Positions 10,495-19,215 of a stretch of 32,650 bases of DNA are shown piece after piece. The notes under the pieces are model-generated. The model was not told the origin of the DNA, searched no databases, and saw only the letters and a list, made by a program, of their open reading frames with translations. Position 1 is the first letter of the stretch. Each line of letters opens with the position of its first letter. This DNA is from an uncultured Alistipes sp. (lineage in GTDB: Bacteria > Bacteroidota > Bacteroidia > Bacteroidales > Rikenellaceae). The DNA lies in the NCBI GenBank assembly GCA_947364365.1, contig CANASP010000020.1, positions 1 to 32,650 of the forward strand. Reading direction: 5' to 3'. Both the position numbers and the translations under genes were made by a program.

Positions 10495-12729
10495 ATGAGC
10501 GAAATCTACACCGTCATCGTCGGGATCCTGGGCCTGCTGGCCGTCTCCGGCCTTTTCGTAGGCGTCACCAACGACGCAGTCAACTTCCTCAGCTCGGCCC
10601 TCGGCTCGAAAGCCGCCACGGTGAAGACCGTCCTGACGGTCGCCTCGGTCGGCATCCTGATCGGCGTGGCGACGTCGAGCGGCATGATGGAGGTCGCCCG
10701 CAGCGGCATGTTCAACCCCGGGCTGTTCACCTTCCACGAGGTGATGATGCTCTATCTGGGCGTGATGTTCGCCAACGTCATCCTGCTAGGGCTCTACAAC
10801 TCGCTGGGGCTGCCCACGTCGACCACCGTGTCGCTGATCTTCTGTCTGCTGGGCTCGGCCATCGCCGTCACCGTATTCAAGATATCGAGCGACCCGGCGC
10901 TGAGCATCGCCTCGCTGGGCGACTACATCAACACCTCGCGCGCCATGGGCGTCGTCTCGGCGATCCTCCTCTCGGTGGTGATCGCCTTCACGTGCGGCAG
11001 CTTCGTGATGTACCTCTCGCGCATGATCTTCTCGTTCCGCTACACGACGCCCTTCCGCCGCTACGGGTCGCTGTGGTGCGGCGCCTCGCTCACGGCCATC
11101 GTCTACTTCGCCGTCTTCAAGGGGCTCAAGACGCTGCTGGCGGGCAACGCCGCGGTCGCGTGGATCGACGACAACCTGCCGCTGGCGCTGCTGATCTGCT
11201 GGGCGGTCTGCTCGCTCGTGCTCTTCTTCATCCAGCGCTTTCGGATCAACATCCTGCGCATCACGATCCTCTCGGGCGTCTTCGCCCTGGCCCTCGCCTT
11301 CGCCGGCAACGACCTGGTGAACTTCATCGGCGTGCCGGTGGCCAGCTTCGACGCCTACAACATCGCCCGCGCGGCCGGCGACACGACGCTCACGATGGGC
11401 GCCCTGGCCGAGAACGTGCCGGCCAACATGACGATCCTGCTCACGGCGGGCATCATCATGATCTGCACGCTCTGGGCCTCGAAAAAGGCGATCGTGCGGG
11501 TGACCAAGACCGAGCTGTCGCTCACGTCGCAGGGCGGCGACGACGGCCAGGAGCAGTACGGCTCGTCGCTCTTCTCGCGCACGATCGTCCGCGCGGCGCT
11601 CAACGTCAACGCCGGCATCGAGCGCGTCGTCCCCCTGCGCGTGCGCGAAGCCATCGCCCGCCGCTTCGAATACGAGGACGTCGAGCACAGCGGCGCCCCC
11701 TACGACATGGTCCGCGCGACGGTCAACCTCACCACCTCGGCGCTGCTGATCGCCGTGGCCACGTCGCTCAAGCTGCCGCTGTCGACCACCTACGTCTGCT
11801 TCATGGTGGCGATGGGTTCGTCGCTGGCCGACAAGGCGTGGGGCCGCGAGAGCGCCGTCTACCGCATCTCGGGCGTCATGACCGTCGTGGCCGGATGGTT
11901 CGTCACCGCCTTCGGCGGCTTCCTGATCTCGTTCCTCGTGGGGCTGGTGCTCATCTACGGCGGCACGGCGACGTTCGTCGTGGTGACCCTCCTCTGCGGA
12001 TGGATCCTCTTCCGCAGCCGCTTCTCGAACAAGCACAAGGACGACGAGGAGCATCCGGCGCAGGAGGCCCCCGCCTCGACCGTCGACATCATCGCCGCGC
12101 TGCGCGAGGAGGTGTGCCGCACGATGGAGAGCGCCACCAAGATCTACGACCGCACGATGATCGCCGTGATGAAGGAGAACCGCAAGGTCCTGCGCGACAT
12201 GGTCAAGGAGGCCAACGACCTCTTCTACCAGTCGCGCGAGCGCAAATACACGCTCCTGCCGACGCTCAAGCGCCTGCAGTCGGGCGACGTCAACACGGCC
12301 CACTACTACGTCCAGGTGGTCGACTACCTCAACGAGATGACCAAGGCGCTGCTCCACATCACCCGCCCGGCGTTCGAGCACATCGACAACAGCCACGAGG
12401 GGCTCTCGTCGGAGCAGGCGCGCGACCTGATGGCGATCAACGACGACGTGGAGGCGATCTACCGCCGCATCAACCGCATGCTGGGCGAGGGCGACTTCTC
12501 GGAGATCGAGGCGGTGCTGACCATGCGCGACCAGCTCTTCGAGGCGATCGCCGAGGCGATCAAGTCGGAGCTCACGCGCGTCAACGAGGCGCGGTCCAAC
12601 ACCAAGGCGTCGATCCTCTATCTGGGGATCCTCACCGAGACGAAGAACATGGTGCTCCAGTCGCGCAACCTGCTCAAGTCGCAGCAGTACTTCCTCAAGC
12701 ACCGGCAGGAGACCAAGAAATGGTTCTGA
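10495..12729 (+). CDS. PiT-family phosphate permease with PhoU-like C-terminal domain
   Basis: A 744-residue inner-membrane inorganic phosphate transporter. The two inverted PiT repeats are visible: GVTNDAVN at 23-30 with GLPTSTT about 80 residues on, then AGNDLVNFIG and KLPLSTTYV in the second half. About residues 527-744 are hydrophilic, helical and PhoU-like, so transporter and regulator are one polypeptide, where many bacteria use a separate pit accessory protein. The ATG at 10495 is chosen; a TTG at 10465 overlaps the -7 element and cannot be the start. The DUF4924 gene begins one base after the stop codon. Coupling ion (proton or sodium) is not determined. Confidence 0.88.
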   Translation: MSEIYTVIVGILGLLAVSGLFVGVTNDAVNFLSSALGSKAATVKTVLTVASVGILIGVATSSGMMEVARSGMFNPGLFTFHEVMMLYLGVMFANVILLGLYNSLGLPTSTTVSLIFCLLGSAIAVTVFKISSDPALSIASLGDYINTSRAMGVVSAILLSVVIAFTCGSFVMYLSRMIFSFRYTTPFRRYGSLWCGASLTAIVYFAVFKGLKTLLAGNAAVAWIDDNLPLALLICWAVCSLVLFFIQRFRINILRITILSGVFALALAFAGNDLVNFIGVPVASFDAYNIARAAGDTTLTMGALAENVPANMTILLTAGIIMICTLWASKKAIVRVTKTELSLTSQGGDDGQEQYGSSLFSRTIVRAALNVNAGIERVVPLRVREAIARRFEYEDVEHSGAPYDMVRATVNLTTSALLIAVATSLKLPLSTTYVCFMVAMGSSLADKAWGRESAVYRISGVMTVVAGWFVTAFGGFLISFLVGLVLIYGGTATFVVVTLLCGWILFRSRFSNKHKDDEEHPAQEAPASTVDIIAALREEVCRTMESATKIYDRTMIAVMKENRKVLRDMVKEANDLFYQSRERKYTLLPTLKRLQSGDVNTAHYYVQVVDYLNEMTKALLHITRPAFEHIDNSHEGLSSEQARDLMAINDDVEAIYRRINRMLGEGDFSEIEAVLTMRDQLFEAIAEAIKSELTRVNEARSNTKASILYLGILTETKNMVLQSRNLLKSQQYFLKHRQETKKWF

Positions 12730-12730
12730 G

Positions 12731-13294
12731 ATGGATATAGCCAAACAGAAACGGCGCGAGAACATCGCCGAATACATTCTCTACCTCTGGCAGCTGGAGG
12801 ACCTGCTCCGCGCCTTGCAGTTCAGCCCCGAGGCGATCTTCTCGACGCTCATCGCCCCGCGGCGCGACATCGCCGAGGAGCAGAAACACGTGTTTCTCAT
12901 GTGGTACCTCGACATCGCGGGGCTGCTACGGCAAGAGGGCAAGGAGGAGAAGGGGCACCTCGAACACACGCTGCACCTCATCCAGGATCTCCACGACCTG
13001 CATCTCCAGCTTATGAAACTCCCCGTCGGGGCCCACTACCGCGCGACCGCCGCGCGGCTGGAACCCCACCTGCCGCGCCTGCGCCAGGTGCTGGGCAACC
13101 CCGGGATGAGCGATACGGAGCTCTGCTTCCGCGCGCTCTACGCCGCCATGCTCTACCGCATCAAGGGCGAAGGAGGCAAGTCGGCCGTCGCGGATACGAT
13201 CGAGTACATCTCGCCCGTCGTCGGCGAGCTGGCCGCGATGCACGGCAAGGTCGAGCGCGGCGAGGTGGACCTCTTCAAGGACGCCAAGGAGTAG
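12731..13294 (+). CDS. DUF4924 family protein
   Basis: A 187-residue soluble, mostly helical protein, recognised from its N-terminal pattern (IAEYILYLWQLEDLLRA) as a DUF4924 member, a family I know only from Bacteroidota. No signal peptide, membrane segment or catalytic motif is visible. It is acidic to neutral, with conserved-looking Trp/Glu pairs at 20-25 and WYLDIAGLL near 57-65. It starts one base after the PiT stop codon, so translation is probably coupled and a role linked to the permease or its PhoU-like domain is plausible, though this is inference from spacing only. Function unknown. Confidence 0.75.
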   Translation: MDIAKQKRRENIAEYILYLWQLEDLLRALQFSPEAIFSTLIAPRRDIAEEQKHVFLMWYLDIAGLLRQEGKEEKGHLEHTLHLIQDLHDLHLQLMKLPVGAHYRATAARLEPHLPRLRQVLGNPGMSDTELCFRALYAAMLYRIKGEGGKSAVADTIEYISPVVGELAAMHGKVERGEVDLFKDAKE

Positions 13295-13303
13295 GCGAAG
13301 GCC

Positions 13304-13616
13304 CGCAATATCTGAACAACCGATTTTTGATAGGATGGCGGCTTTCCAAGCCGCGCAGAGAGCAGCCGCCCGGCGCGGAGGGCCGCGTTTTCTCGCGTCC
13401 GCTCAAAAGCCCCGCAGCCGGCTGCGTGTCCTCTTTCTCCGCCATTTCCCGGAGTGCGCAGTCGAGGTGCCGCTTCGCGGCGAATTGTTTTTCCTTTGTA
13501 AACTCGGCTCCTTTCGGAGCCGGCGGGCCGCAGCCTCCGGCAGCGAAGGCCCGCAACTTCGCCTATGGCTCGTTGCTTTTCTTCGCAGGCTGCGACTCGC
13601 AATAGTTGAACAACCG
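13304..13616. repeat. Intergenic block with 19-bp direct repeats (family A, copy 2)
   Basis: CGCAATATCTGAACAACCG (13304-13322) and a copy with two changes (13598-13616) flank about 275 bp of noncoding DNA. Inside are a hairpin CGGCTCC-TTTC-GGAGCCG (13505-13522) and a 32-bp palindromic block (13523-13554). The right third, 13523-13616, matches 5659-5767 in inverted orientation. No ORF in the block looks real. It resembles a REP- or MITE-like dispersed element; the hairpins may also end the PiT-DUF4924 transcript. Confidence 0.6.
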
Positions 13617-13654
13617 TCGCTATTTTCCGCAGCCGCAGCCGGCCCCGGAGCGAC

Positions 13655-14185
13655 TCATCGCCCCAGCTCCAGCCCCATGATGTAGTCGTTCATGTAGTAG
13701 CCGCCGCCGATGGCGAAGTCGCCCTCGCGCAGCCGGCGCATCCCCATCCGTTCGTAGAAGCGCTGCGCCCGCGCGTTGTGGCGGTTGACGTTGAGTTCCA
13801 TGCGGCACGGCCCGGGACACGTGCTCCGCACGTAGTCGAGCGCCGCCCCGAAGAGCCGGGCGCCACGCCCTCCGCCCTGAAAACGCGGCAGAAGGTAAAT
13901 CTTCTGCAAATGAAACAGCGCCGCGCCCTCGCACTCGACGGCCAGGTAGCCGCACGGCTCGCCCGCCTCTTCGGCGACGAACCACGCCTGCCCCGCCTCC
14001 ATCTCGCGGCGGATCGTTCGGGCGGAGTACATCCGCTCCATCATGTAGTCGATCTGCTCCGGCGTGAGAATCGCGGCATAGGTCGCCGGAAAGGCCTCCG
14101 CCGCCAGCCCGCGGATCGTCTCCACATCGGCCTCCGAGGCCCTGCGCACCGACCATGCGGCCGGCCGTTTCGCTCCTTCGTTCAT
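13655..14185 (-). CDS. GNAT-family N-acetyltransferase
   Basis: A 176-residue acetyl-CoA-dependent acetyltransferase of the GNAT fold. Motif A, the pyrophosphate-binding loop, reads QKIYLLPRFQGGGRG with the Q-x-x-G-x-G core at 103-108. The following helix (ARLFGAALDYV) and the late NxxAxxFYERMGM segment (motif B) are both in place. It is cytosolic. It lies downstream of rpmH on the same strand, but a strong terminator separates them, so it is probably transcribed on its own; no good promoter is visible. The acceptor substrate, small molecule or protein N-terminus, cannot be predicted. Confidence 0.87.
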   Translation of the reverse strand: MNEGAKRPAAWSVRRASEADVETIRGLAAEAFPATYAAILTPEQIDYMMERMYSARTIRREMEAGQAWFVAEEAGEPCGYLAVECEGAALFHLQKIYLLPRFQGGGRGARLFGAALDYVRSTCPGPCRMELNVNRHNARAQRFYERMGMRRLREGDFAIGGGYYMNDYIMGLELGR

Positions 14186-14259
14186 CTTCCGCTCGTTTTT
14201 CCGTCGTTAAAATCCGCGTTCCTCACCGCAAGCGCCGGCTTCGGCACCGGGCGGCAACG

Positions 14260-14285
14260 AAAAAGGCCGACTTCGCAGTCGGCCT
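14260..14285 (-). terminator. Rho-independent terminator of rpmH
   Basis: On the minus strand AGGCCGACT and AGTCGGCCT form a perfect 9-bp stem with a 4-nt loop, followed by TTTTT. It starts 20 bp past the rpmH stop codon. Confidence 0.9.
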
Positions 14286-14304
14286 CGATCGTCGCTCGGA
14301 GCGA

Positions 14305-14466
14305 TTAGGCGTACTTGAACGTCGACTCGTCCGATACGGTGAGCTTCTTGCGGCCCTTTGCGCGGCGCGCAGCCAGCACCTTGCGGCCGTTGGCCGTAGC
14401 CATACGGGCACGGAAACCGTGCTTGTTGATGCGCTTGCGGCGCGAGGGCTGGTAGGTTCTCTTCAT
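14305..14466 (-). CDS. rpmH: 50S ribosomal protein L34
   Basis: A 53-residue, highly basic protein beginning [12 protein letters not shown] and containing [26 protein letters not shown], read here in parts, the invariant L34 core. L34 is a late-assembling component of the large ribosomal subunit. The ATG at 14466 gives the family's usual MKRT start; another in-frame ATG two codons upstream (14472) would add Met-Ala and cannot be excluded. The gene has its own -33/-7 promoter and terminator. In many bacteria rpmH sits next to dnaA or rnpA; here neither neighbour is present. Confidence 0.97.
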   Translation of the reverse strand: MKRTYQPSRRKRINKHGFRARMATANGRKVLAARRAKGRKKLTVSDESTFKYA

Positions 14467-14513
14467 TGCCATAGCTATATTCTTTTTATTGTTTCAGACA
14501 TTTTTACGGATTG

Positions 14514-14543
14514 CAAAAGTACAACAAAAAAGTGATCCGCAAA
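14514..14543 (-). promoter_or_regulatory. Promoter of rpmH
   Basis: The minus strand has TTTG (14540-14543), an 18-bp spacer and TACTTTTG (14514-14521), a strong Bacteroidota promoter 47 bp before the start codon. Confidence 0.75.
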
Positions 14544-14604
14544 AATTTTTCACGAAAATATTTCTTTCCGAGCCCGAAAGGCACGGATCATCCCCGTTTT
14601 TTCC

Positions 14605-14641
14605 TACCTTTACTTCGTCGAAGATACTCCGCTGCGGCAAA
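14605..14641 (+). repeat. Degenerate copy of the murA promoter region
   Basis: TACCTTTA, then AGATACTCC, then CGGCAAA occur here in the same order and spacing as TATCTTTG, AGATACTCC, CGGCAAA at 14814-14851. The upstream copy has lost the G of the -7 element. The 210-bp offset includes a family B repeat. Confidence 0.5.
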
Positions 14642-14701
14642 CCGGCGGTGCCGCAGGGCTCTTTTCCGTGCCGCAGCCGGCGAAGGCGCCCGTGAGCGAT
14701 C

Positions 14702-14743
14702 GGCGAACGGTGCGGCCCTCCGCCGGGGGTGGCCGCGGGCCGC
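14702..14743 (-). repeat. Dispersed intergenic repeat, family B, copy 1
   Basis: The reverse complement of this 42-bp stretch agrees with 20999-21040 at 36 of 42 positions by eye. Both contain GCGGCCCGC and GGAGGGCCGCACCG. It is noncoding, between rpmH and murA. Confidence 0.6.
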
Positions 14744-14790
14744 CACGCTTCGGGAAACCGAAGCGTGTCTGTTTTCGCACGACCCGAAAG

Positions 14791-14821
14791 TTGGTTTGCT
14801 CCCGGTTTATCCGTATCTTTG
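14791..14821 (+). promoter_or_regulatory. Promoter of murA-tdk
   Basis: TTG (14791-14793), a 20-bp spacer and a perfect TATCTTTG (14814-14821) precede murA by 51 bp. Confidence 0.65.
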
Positions 14822-14872
14822 ACGTTGTCTTAGATACTCCCGCTCGGCAAAATATAAAAAACGCATACCGCC

Positions 14873-16183
14873 ATGGCACAATTCAAGGTCGAAGGAGGAC
14901 ACCGCCTCCACGGTCGCATCACGCCGCAGGGCGCCAAGAACGAGGCCCTGCAGATCCTCTGCGCCACACTGCTCACCCCCGAGCGCGTGGTGGTGAGGAA
15001 CATCCCCGACATACTCGACGTCATGCAGCTCATCGAACTGCTGCGCTGCATGGGCGTGGAGGTCGAACGGCTCTCGGACGACAGCTACGCCTTCACGGCG
15101 CGCGAGATCGACTTCGACTACGTGCGCTCGGAGGATTACCGCCGCCGCTGCGCGCGGCTGCGCGGCTCGGTGATGCTCATCGGCCCCATGCTCGCCCGCT
15201 TCGGCCGGGGCTACGTCCCCAAGCCCGGCGGCGACAAGATCGGCCGCCGACGGCTCGACACCCACTTCATCGGCTTCCGGAAGCTGGGCGCCCGCTTCGA
15301 CTTCGACTCGGCCGACGAGTTCTTCACCGTCGAGGCCGAGCGGTTGCAGGGCACCTACATGCTGCTCGACGAGGCCTCGGTGACGGGCACGGCCAACATC
15401 GTCATGGCGGCCGTCACGGCCCGCGGCACCACGACCATCTACAACGCCGCCTGCGAGCCCTACCTCCAGCAGCTCTGCCGCATGCTCAACCGCATGGGCG
15501 CCCGCATCTCGGGCATCGCCTCCAACCTGCTGACCATCGAGGGCGTCGAGGCGCTCGGAGGGACGGAACACACGCTGCTGCCCGACATGATCGAGGTGGG
15601 CAGCTTCATCGGCATGGCGGCGATGACCCGCTCGGAGCTCACGATCGAGAACGTCTCCTACGAGAACCTGGGCATCATCCCCGCGCAGTTCGCCCGCATG
15701 GGCATCCGCTTCGAGCAGCGGGGCGACGACATCTACATCCCCCAGCAGGAGCACTACGGCATCGAGACCTTCCTCGACGGGTCGATCATGACCATCGCCG
15801 ACGCGCCGTGGCCCGGCCTGACGCCCGACCTGCTGTCGATCTTCCTGGTCGTCGCCACGCAGGCCCGCGGCGCCGTGCTGATCCACCAGAAGATGTTCGA
15901 GAGCCGCCTGTTCTTCGTCGACAAGCTCATCGACATGGGGGCCCAGATCATCCTCTGCGACCCCCACCGCGCCACGGTTATCGGCCACGACCACCGCATC
16001 CGCCTGCGGGCCACGCGCATGACCTCGCCCGACATCCGCGCGGGCGTGGCGCTGCTCATCGCCGCCATGTCGGCCGAAGGGGTCTCGACGATCCAGAACA
16101 TCGACCAGATCGACCGCGGCTACCGCGACATCGACGGACGGCTCAACGCGCTCGGGGCCCGCATCACCCGACTGGACGATTAG
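14873..16183 (+). CDS. murA: UDP-N-acetylglucosamine 1-carboxyvinyltransferase
   Basis: A 436-residue cytosolic enzyme of the EPSP synthase fold that transfers enolpyruvate from PEP to UDP-GlcNAc, the first committed step of peptidoglycan synthesis. K22-N23 in AKNE are the conserved substrate-binding pair. [18 protein letters not shown] (109-126) is the active-site loop. The residue matching catalytic Cys115 of E. coli MurA is Asp121 here. Family knowledge: a natural Cys-to-Asp change keeps activity and gives fosfomycin resistance, as in Mycobacterium and Chlamydia. Length and the C-terminal repeats are normal. tdk follows after 35 bp and shares the promoter. Confidence 0.94.
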   Translation: MAQFKVEGGHRLHGRITPQGAKNEALQILCATLLTPERVVVRNIPDILDVMQLIELLRCMGVEVERLSDDSYAFTAREIDFDYVRSEDYRRRCARLRGSVMLIGPMLARFGRGYVPKPGGDKIGRRRLDTHFIGFRKLGARFDFDSADEFFTVEAERLQGTYMLLDEASVTGTANIVMAAVTARGTTTIYNAACEPYLQQLCRMLNRMGARISGIASNLLTIEGVEALGGTEHTLLPDMIEVGSFIGMAAMTRSELTIENVSYENLGIIPAQFARMGIRFEQRGDDIYIPQQEHYGIETFLDGSIMTIADAPWPGLTPDLLSIFLVVATQARGAVLIHQKMFESRLFFVDKLIDMGAQIILCDPHRATVIGHDHRIRLRATRMTSPDIRAGVALLIAAMSAEGVSTIQNIDQIDRGYRDIDGRLNALGARITRLDD

Positions 16184-16218
16184 AACGACAACAAGAAGAA
16201 AATAAGAGAGAGACAGCG

Positions 16219-16800
16219 ATGTTTTTGGAAACAGCCAGCCGCAAGGGCTGGATCGAAGTGGTGTGCGGATCGATGTTCTCGGGCAAGACCGAGGAGCTGA
16301 TCCGCCGCATGAAACGGGCGCAGTTCGCCCACCTGAAAGTCGAAATCTTCAAACCGCGCATCGACGTGCGCTACTCGGAGGACGAGGTCGTCTCGCACGA
16401 CGCCAACGCCATCCGCTCGACCCCCGTCGAGTCGCCGCAGAACATCCTGCTGATGGCCTCCGACGTCGACGTGGTGGGCATTGACGAGGCGCAGTTTTTC
16501 GACGACAGCCTCGTCGACGTCTGCCGCCGCCTGGCCGACAACGGCGTGCGGGTGATCGTCGCCGGGCTCGACATGGACTACACGGGCCGCCCCTTCGGGC
16601 CGATGCCGGCGCTGATGGCCACGGCCGAGCACGTGACGAAGGTCCACGCCATCTGCGTCCGCTGCGGCAACATCGCCCACCACTCCCACCGTCTGACGGG
16701 CGACGAGCGCCAGGTCGTGCTGGGGGCCCAGGAGGCCTACGAGCCCATCTGCCGCCACTGCTTCCGCGAACTGCGGCAGAAAGAGCGCGAAGGGAAATAG
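16219..16800 (+). CDS. tdk: Thymidine kinase (type II)
   Basis: A 193-residue cytosolic enzyme that makes dTMP from thymidine and ATP in the salvage pathway. The Walker A loop GSMFSGKT is at 17-24. D89-E90 in DEAQFF combine Walker B with the catalytic Glu. The structural zinc site has C146 and C149 (CVRC), C178 and C181 (CRHC). The ATG at 16219 is chosen because [10 protein letters not shown] leads directly into the first strand, preceded by AGAGAGAGA-like purine-rich sequence as RBS. A reading frame open far upstream of this start runs antiparallel to nothing real and overlaps murA. The gene is second in the murA operon and ends before a large palindromic terminator. Confidence 0.95.
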   Translation: MFLETASRKGWIEVVCGSMFSGKTEELIRRMKRAQFAHLKVEIFKPRIDVRYSEDEVVSHDANAIRSTPVESPQNILLMASDVDVVGIDEAQFFDDSLVDVCRRLADNGVRVIVAGLDMDYTGRPFGPMPALMATAEHVTKVHAICVRCGNIAHHSHRLTGDERQVVLGAQEAYEPICRHCFRELRQKEREGK

Positions 16801-16906
16801 CCGTCCCGGCGCCGAGGGGCCGGCTGACGACGGGCCAGCGACGACGGGTCGTCCCGGCCCATGGCATCCGCCGCCGGCCGCGATCCGGCAACGCACGCTG
16901 CGACAC

Positions 16907-16948
16907 ACGAAATGAGGGAGCGCCCCGCGGGGCGCTCCCTCATTTCGT
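16907..16948. terminator. 42-bp perfect palindrome, bidirectional terminator
   Basis: The 42 bases are exactly self-complementary around the centre 16927/16928, with a core GCGCCCCGCGGGGCGC and A/T-richer ends (ACGAAATGA / TCATTTCGT). It sits between the convergent tdk and sulfatase genes, 14 bp from the sulfatase stop codon. It lacks a long T-tract but is well placed to end both transcripts. Confidence 0.75.
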
Positions 16949-16961
16949 CGTACCGTCCGGC

Positions 16962-18491
16962 CTATTTCGCCCGGGAGCCGCCCCGGATCTCGTCGAGCCA
17001 GCGCGACAGACACTCCACGCGCTCGGGATATTCGTCCGCGAGGTCGATACGCTCGCCCGGATCCGAGACGATGTCGTAGAGCTGCGGCGAGGGGCTGTTG
17101 CCCAGCTCGATGTCGACCAGCGCATTGTAGCGTTCGCCGTTGCTGGGTTCGAGGTATTTCCACCCTTCGGAGAGGATCGACAGCGCGTTGCTGACATTCT
17201 GCTGCACGACGAACGCACGGTCCTCGTGGCGCTCGCCCAGCAGTTCGGGCAGCCGGTCGCGGCTGTCGGGCGCAGCCCCCTCGGGCAGCGCGGCCCCCGT
17301 GAGGGCAGCCAGCGAACGGTAGATGTCGATCTGCGAGAACAGCGCCTCCTGCACGCCGGGCCGCACGCGCGCGGGCCAGCGCACCAGCATCGGAATGCGC
17401 GTTCCGGCCTCGAAGAGGCTGTATTTGCCGCCGCGGTAGGTGCCCATGGGCGTATGGTCGCCCAGCAGCTCGACCGACTGGTCGAGGTAGCCGTCGTCGA
17501 TGACCGGGCCGTTGTCCGAGGTGAAAATGACGAGCGTGCGGTCGGCGATGCCCAGGCTGTCGAGCGAGCGCAGCACCTCGCCCACCGTCCAGTCGAGCTG
17601 GAGGATCACGTCGCCGCGCGACCCGTGGCCGCTACGCCCCGCGAAACGGGGATGGGGCATGCGCGGCACGTGGACGTCGTTGGTGCCCATATAGAGGAAG
17701 AAGGGACGGTCGGCGTGGTCGGAGATGAAACGCACGGCCTTGGTGGCGATCGTGTCGGCGATCCCCTCGTCGACCCACAGCGCCGCACGGCCGCCGGTCA
17801 TGAAGCCGATGCGCGGGATGCCGTTGACGATCGTGTTGTCGTGACCCTGCCCGGGGCTGGGGTGCATGCGCACCAGCTCGGGATTCTCGCGTCCCGTGGG
17901 CCAGTCGCCGACCTTGCTCCCGTAGCTCACCGTGATCGGATCGGCGGGGTCGAGCCCCACGACGCGGCCGTTCTCGACGAAGACGCAGGGCACGCGGTCG
18001 ACTGTCGCGGGGATGACGTATTCGTAGTCGAAGCCGATGTCGCGGGCGTCGGGACGGATCTCGACGTTGAAGTCGGTGCCTCCCGCGGGGCCCAGACCCA
18101 GATGCCACTTGCCCACGGCGCCCGTGCCGTAGCCCGCGCCGTGCAGGGCGTCGGCCAGCGTGTAGCAGGCCGTATCGATGATCAGCTCGGAGTTTCCGGG
18201 GGCGATTCCCGTGTTGCGCTGGCGCCAGGGATACATGCCCGTCAGCAGGCCGAAACGCGACGGCGTGCTGACCGACGAAGTGGCATAGGCGTTGGTGAAG
18301 CGCTGGCCTTCGGCGGCCAGGCGATCGAGGTTGGGCGTGGGGATCACACCGCCGTAGCAGCTCAGATCGCCGATGCCCAGGTCGTCGGCGTAGATGAAGA
18401 GGATGTTGGGACGCTCGGGCGCCTCCGCACGATCGGCGCAGGCGCCCAGCAGAGCGGCGGGAAGCGCCGCGGTCAGCAGAAGGGGTTTCAT
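16962..18491 (-). CDS. S1-family sulfatase lipoprotein, serine type
   Basis: A 509-residue type I sulfatase that would remove a sulfate ester from a glycan in the periplasm or at the cell surface. The signal ends in lipobox LLGAC with C18 lipidated. D36-D37 are calcium ligands. The maturation signature is S-T-P-S-R at 75-79, so S75 would be oxidised to formylglycine by an anaerobic sulfatase-maturating enzyme, which is not in this window. GKWHLG lies near 140 and TSDNGP near 320, and both are canonical. The start at 18491 gives a good signal peptide; the frame stays open upstream but overlaps another gene. It is the last gene of an operon with cstA, 22 bp after the previous gene. Substrate unknown. 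Confidence 0.9.
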   Translation of the reverse strand: MKPLLLTAALPAALLGACADRAEAPERPNILFIYADDLGIGDLSCYGGVIPTPNLDRLAAEGQRFTNAYATSSVSTPSRFGLLTGMYPWRQRNTGIAPGNSELIIDTACYTLADALHGAGYGTGAVGKWHLGLGPAGGTDFNVEIRPDARDIGFDYEYVIPATVDRVPCVFVENGRVVGLDPADPITVSYGSKVGDWPTGRENPELVRMHPSPGQGHDNTIVNGIPRIGFMTGGRAALWVDEGIADTIATKAVRFISDHADRPFFLYMGTNDVHVPRMPHPRFAGRSGHGSRGDVILQLDWTVGEVLRSLDSLGIADRTLVIFTSDNGPVIDDGYLDQSVELLGDHTPMGTYRGGKYSLFEAGTRIPMLVRWPARVRPGVQEALFSQIDIYRSLAALTGAALPEGAAPDSRDRLPELLGERHEDRAFVVQQNVSNALSILSEGWKYLEPSNGERYNALVDIELGNSPSPQLYDIVSDPGERIDLADEYPERVECLSRWLDEIRGGSRAK

Positions 18492-18513
18492 AGGGTTACG
18501 AATTGGTTTTCGG

Positions 18514-19215
18514 TCATTTGCATCCGGCGGCCCGCCGCAGCGCCTCGACGAACCCGGGCCACAGCACCCAGAGGTTCTCGGTTCGGAGCCACAGCTCGCG
18601 GGCCTGGGCCGCAAGCGAGGGGTGCTCGCTCTCGATGTCCGTGAGATAGGCCGCGTCGGCCGGATGGTCGGCCGCGGCGAACTCGGCGAAGTAGGGGGCG
18701 AAGCGGGTGCGGAACCGCAGCAGCTCGCCCTCGGGCAGACGCCCGTCGCGGCGGAAACCCGCCCAGAGCAGCAGCAGCTCGCGCGCGGCGCTCTTGTCCG
18801 ACAGATCGTTGATCGTCTCGTCGAAAAGCTCCTGCTCGTCCATGGCCAGGTAGTCGAAGGCCAGCAGCTCGCACCCCTCCAGATGGTCCTCGGGGTCGAG
18901 CTCCAGCAGCAGCTCCAGCAGCGCGGCCGACAATTCGAAATCGTTGACCAGGAAGTGGTCGATGGCCGAGGCATGGACCACCTCGAGCGCCGCCCGCGAG
19001 TTGGGGTGGGACCATTCGAGAATCACCTCCTCGTCCTCGGGCAACAGCTCGGCCAGGCGCTGGAAGGCGTGGAACCGCTCGTTGCACGCCCCCTCGACAT
19101 CGCCTTCGGCCTGCATGCGGCGGCTGTGACGGAGGATGCGGACGAAATCGTAGGGGCCTTCGCCGACAAGCTCGAAGGTCTGGTCGGGAGTGGGGTTAAG
19201 GGTTGCTTTTTGCAT
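18514..19215 (-). CDS. Unknown acidic helical protein in the cstA operon
   Basis: A 233-residue cytosolic protein I do not recognise. It is strongly acidic and Leu-rich, with repeated amphipathic helices such as LSAALLELLLELDPEDHLEG and EQELFDETINDLSD, suggesting a TPR-like or alpha-solenoid scaffold. No signal peptide or membrane span is seen. Its start codon overlaps the end of cstA by 20 bp, so translation is coupled to the transporter. The overlap makes a regulator or accessory factor of CstA plausible, but the sequence alone does not show it. Confidence 0.78.
   Translation of the reverse strand: MQKATLNPTPDQTFELVGEGPYDFVRILRHSRRMQAEGDVEGACNERFHAFQRLAELLPEDEEVILEWSHPNSRAALEVVHASAIDHFLVNDFELSAALLELLLELDPEDHLEGCELLAFDYLAMDEQELFDETINDLSDKSAARELLLLWAGFRRDGRLPEGELLRFRTRFAPYFAEFAAADHPADAAYLTDIESEHPSLAAQARELWLRTENLWVLWPGFVEALRRAAGCK

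Noticed and set aside
10786-12777. A 663-codon open frame opposite the phosphate permease
   Set aside because: Asp/Arg/His/Val-rich low complexity typical of antisense frames in GC-rich DNA; PiT motifs are on the plus strand.
14668-16218. A long N-terminal extension of the thymidine kinase frame
   Set aside because: The upstream open frame overlaps murA in another frame and is Arg/His/Pro-rich; the enzyme starts at 16219 at the normal distance from its P-loop.
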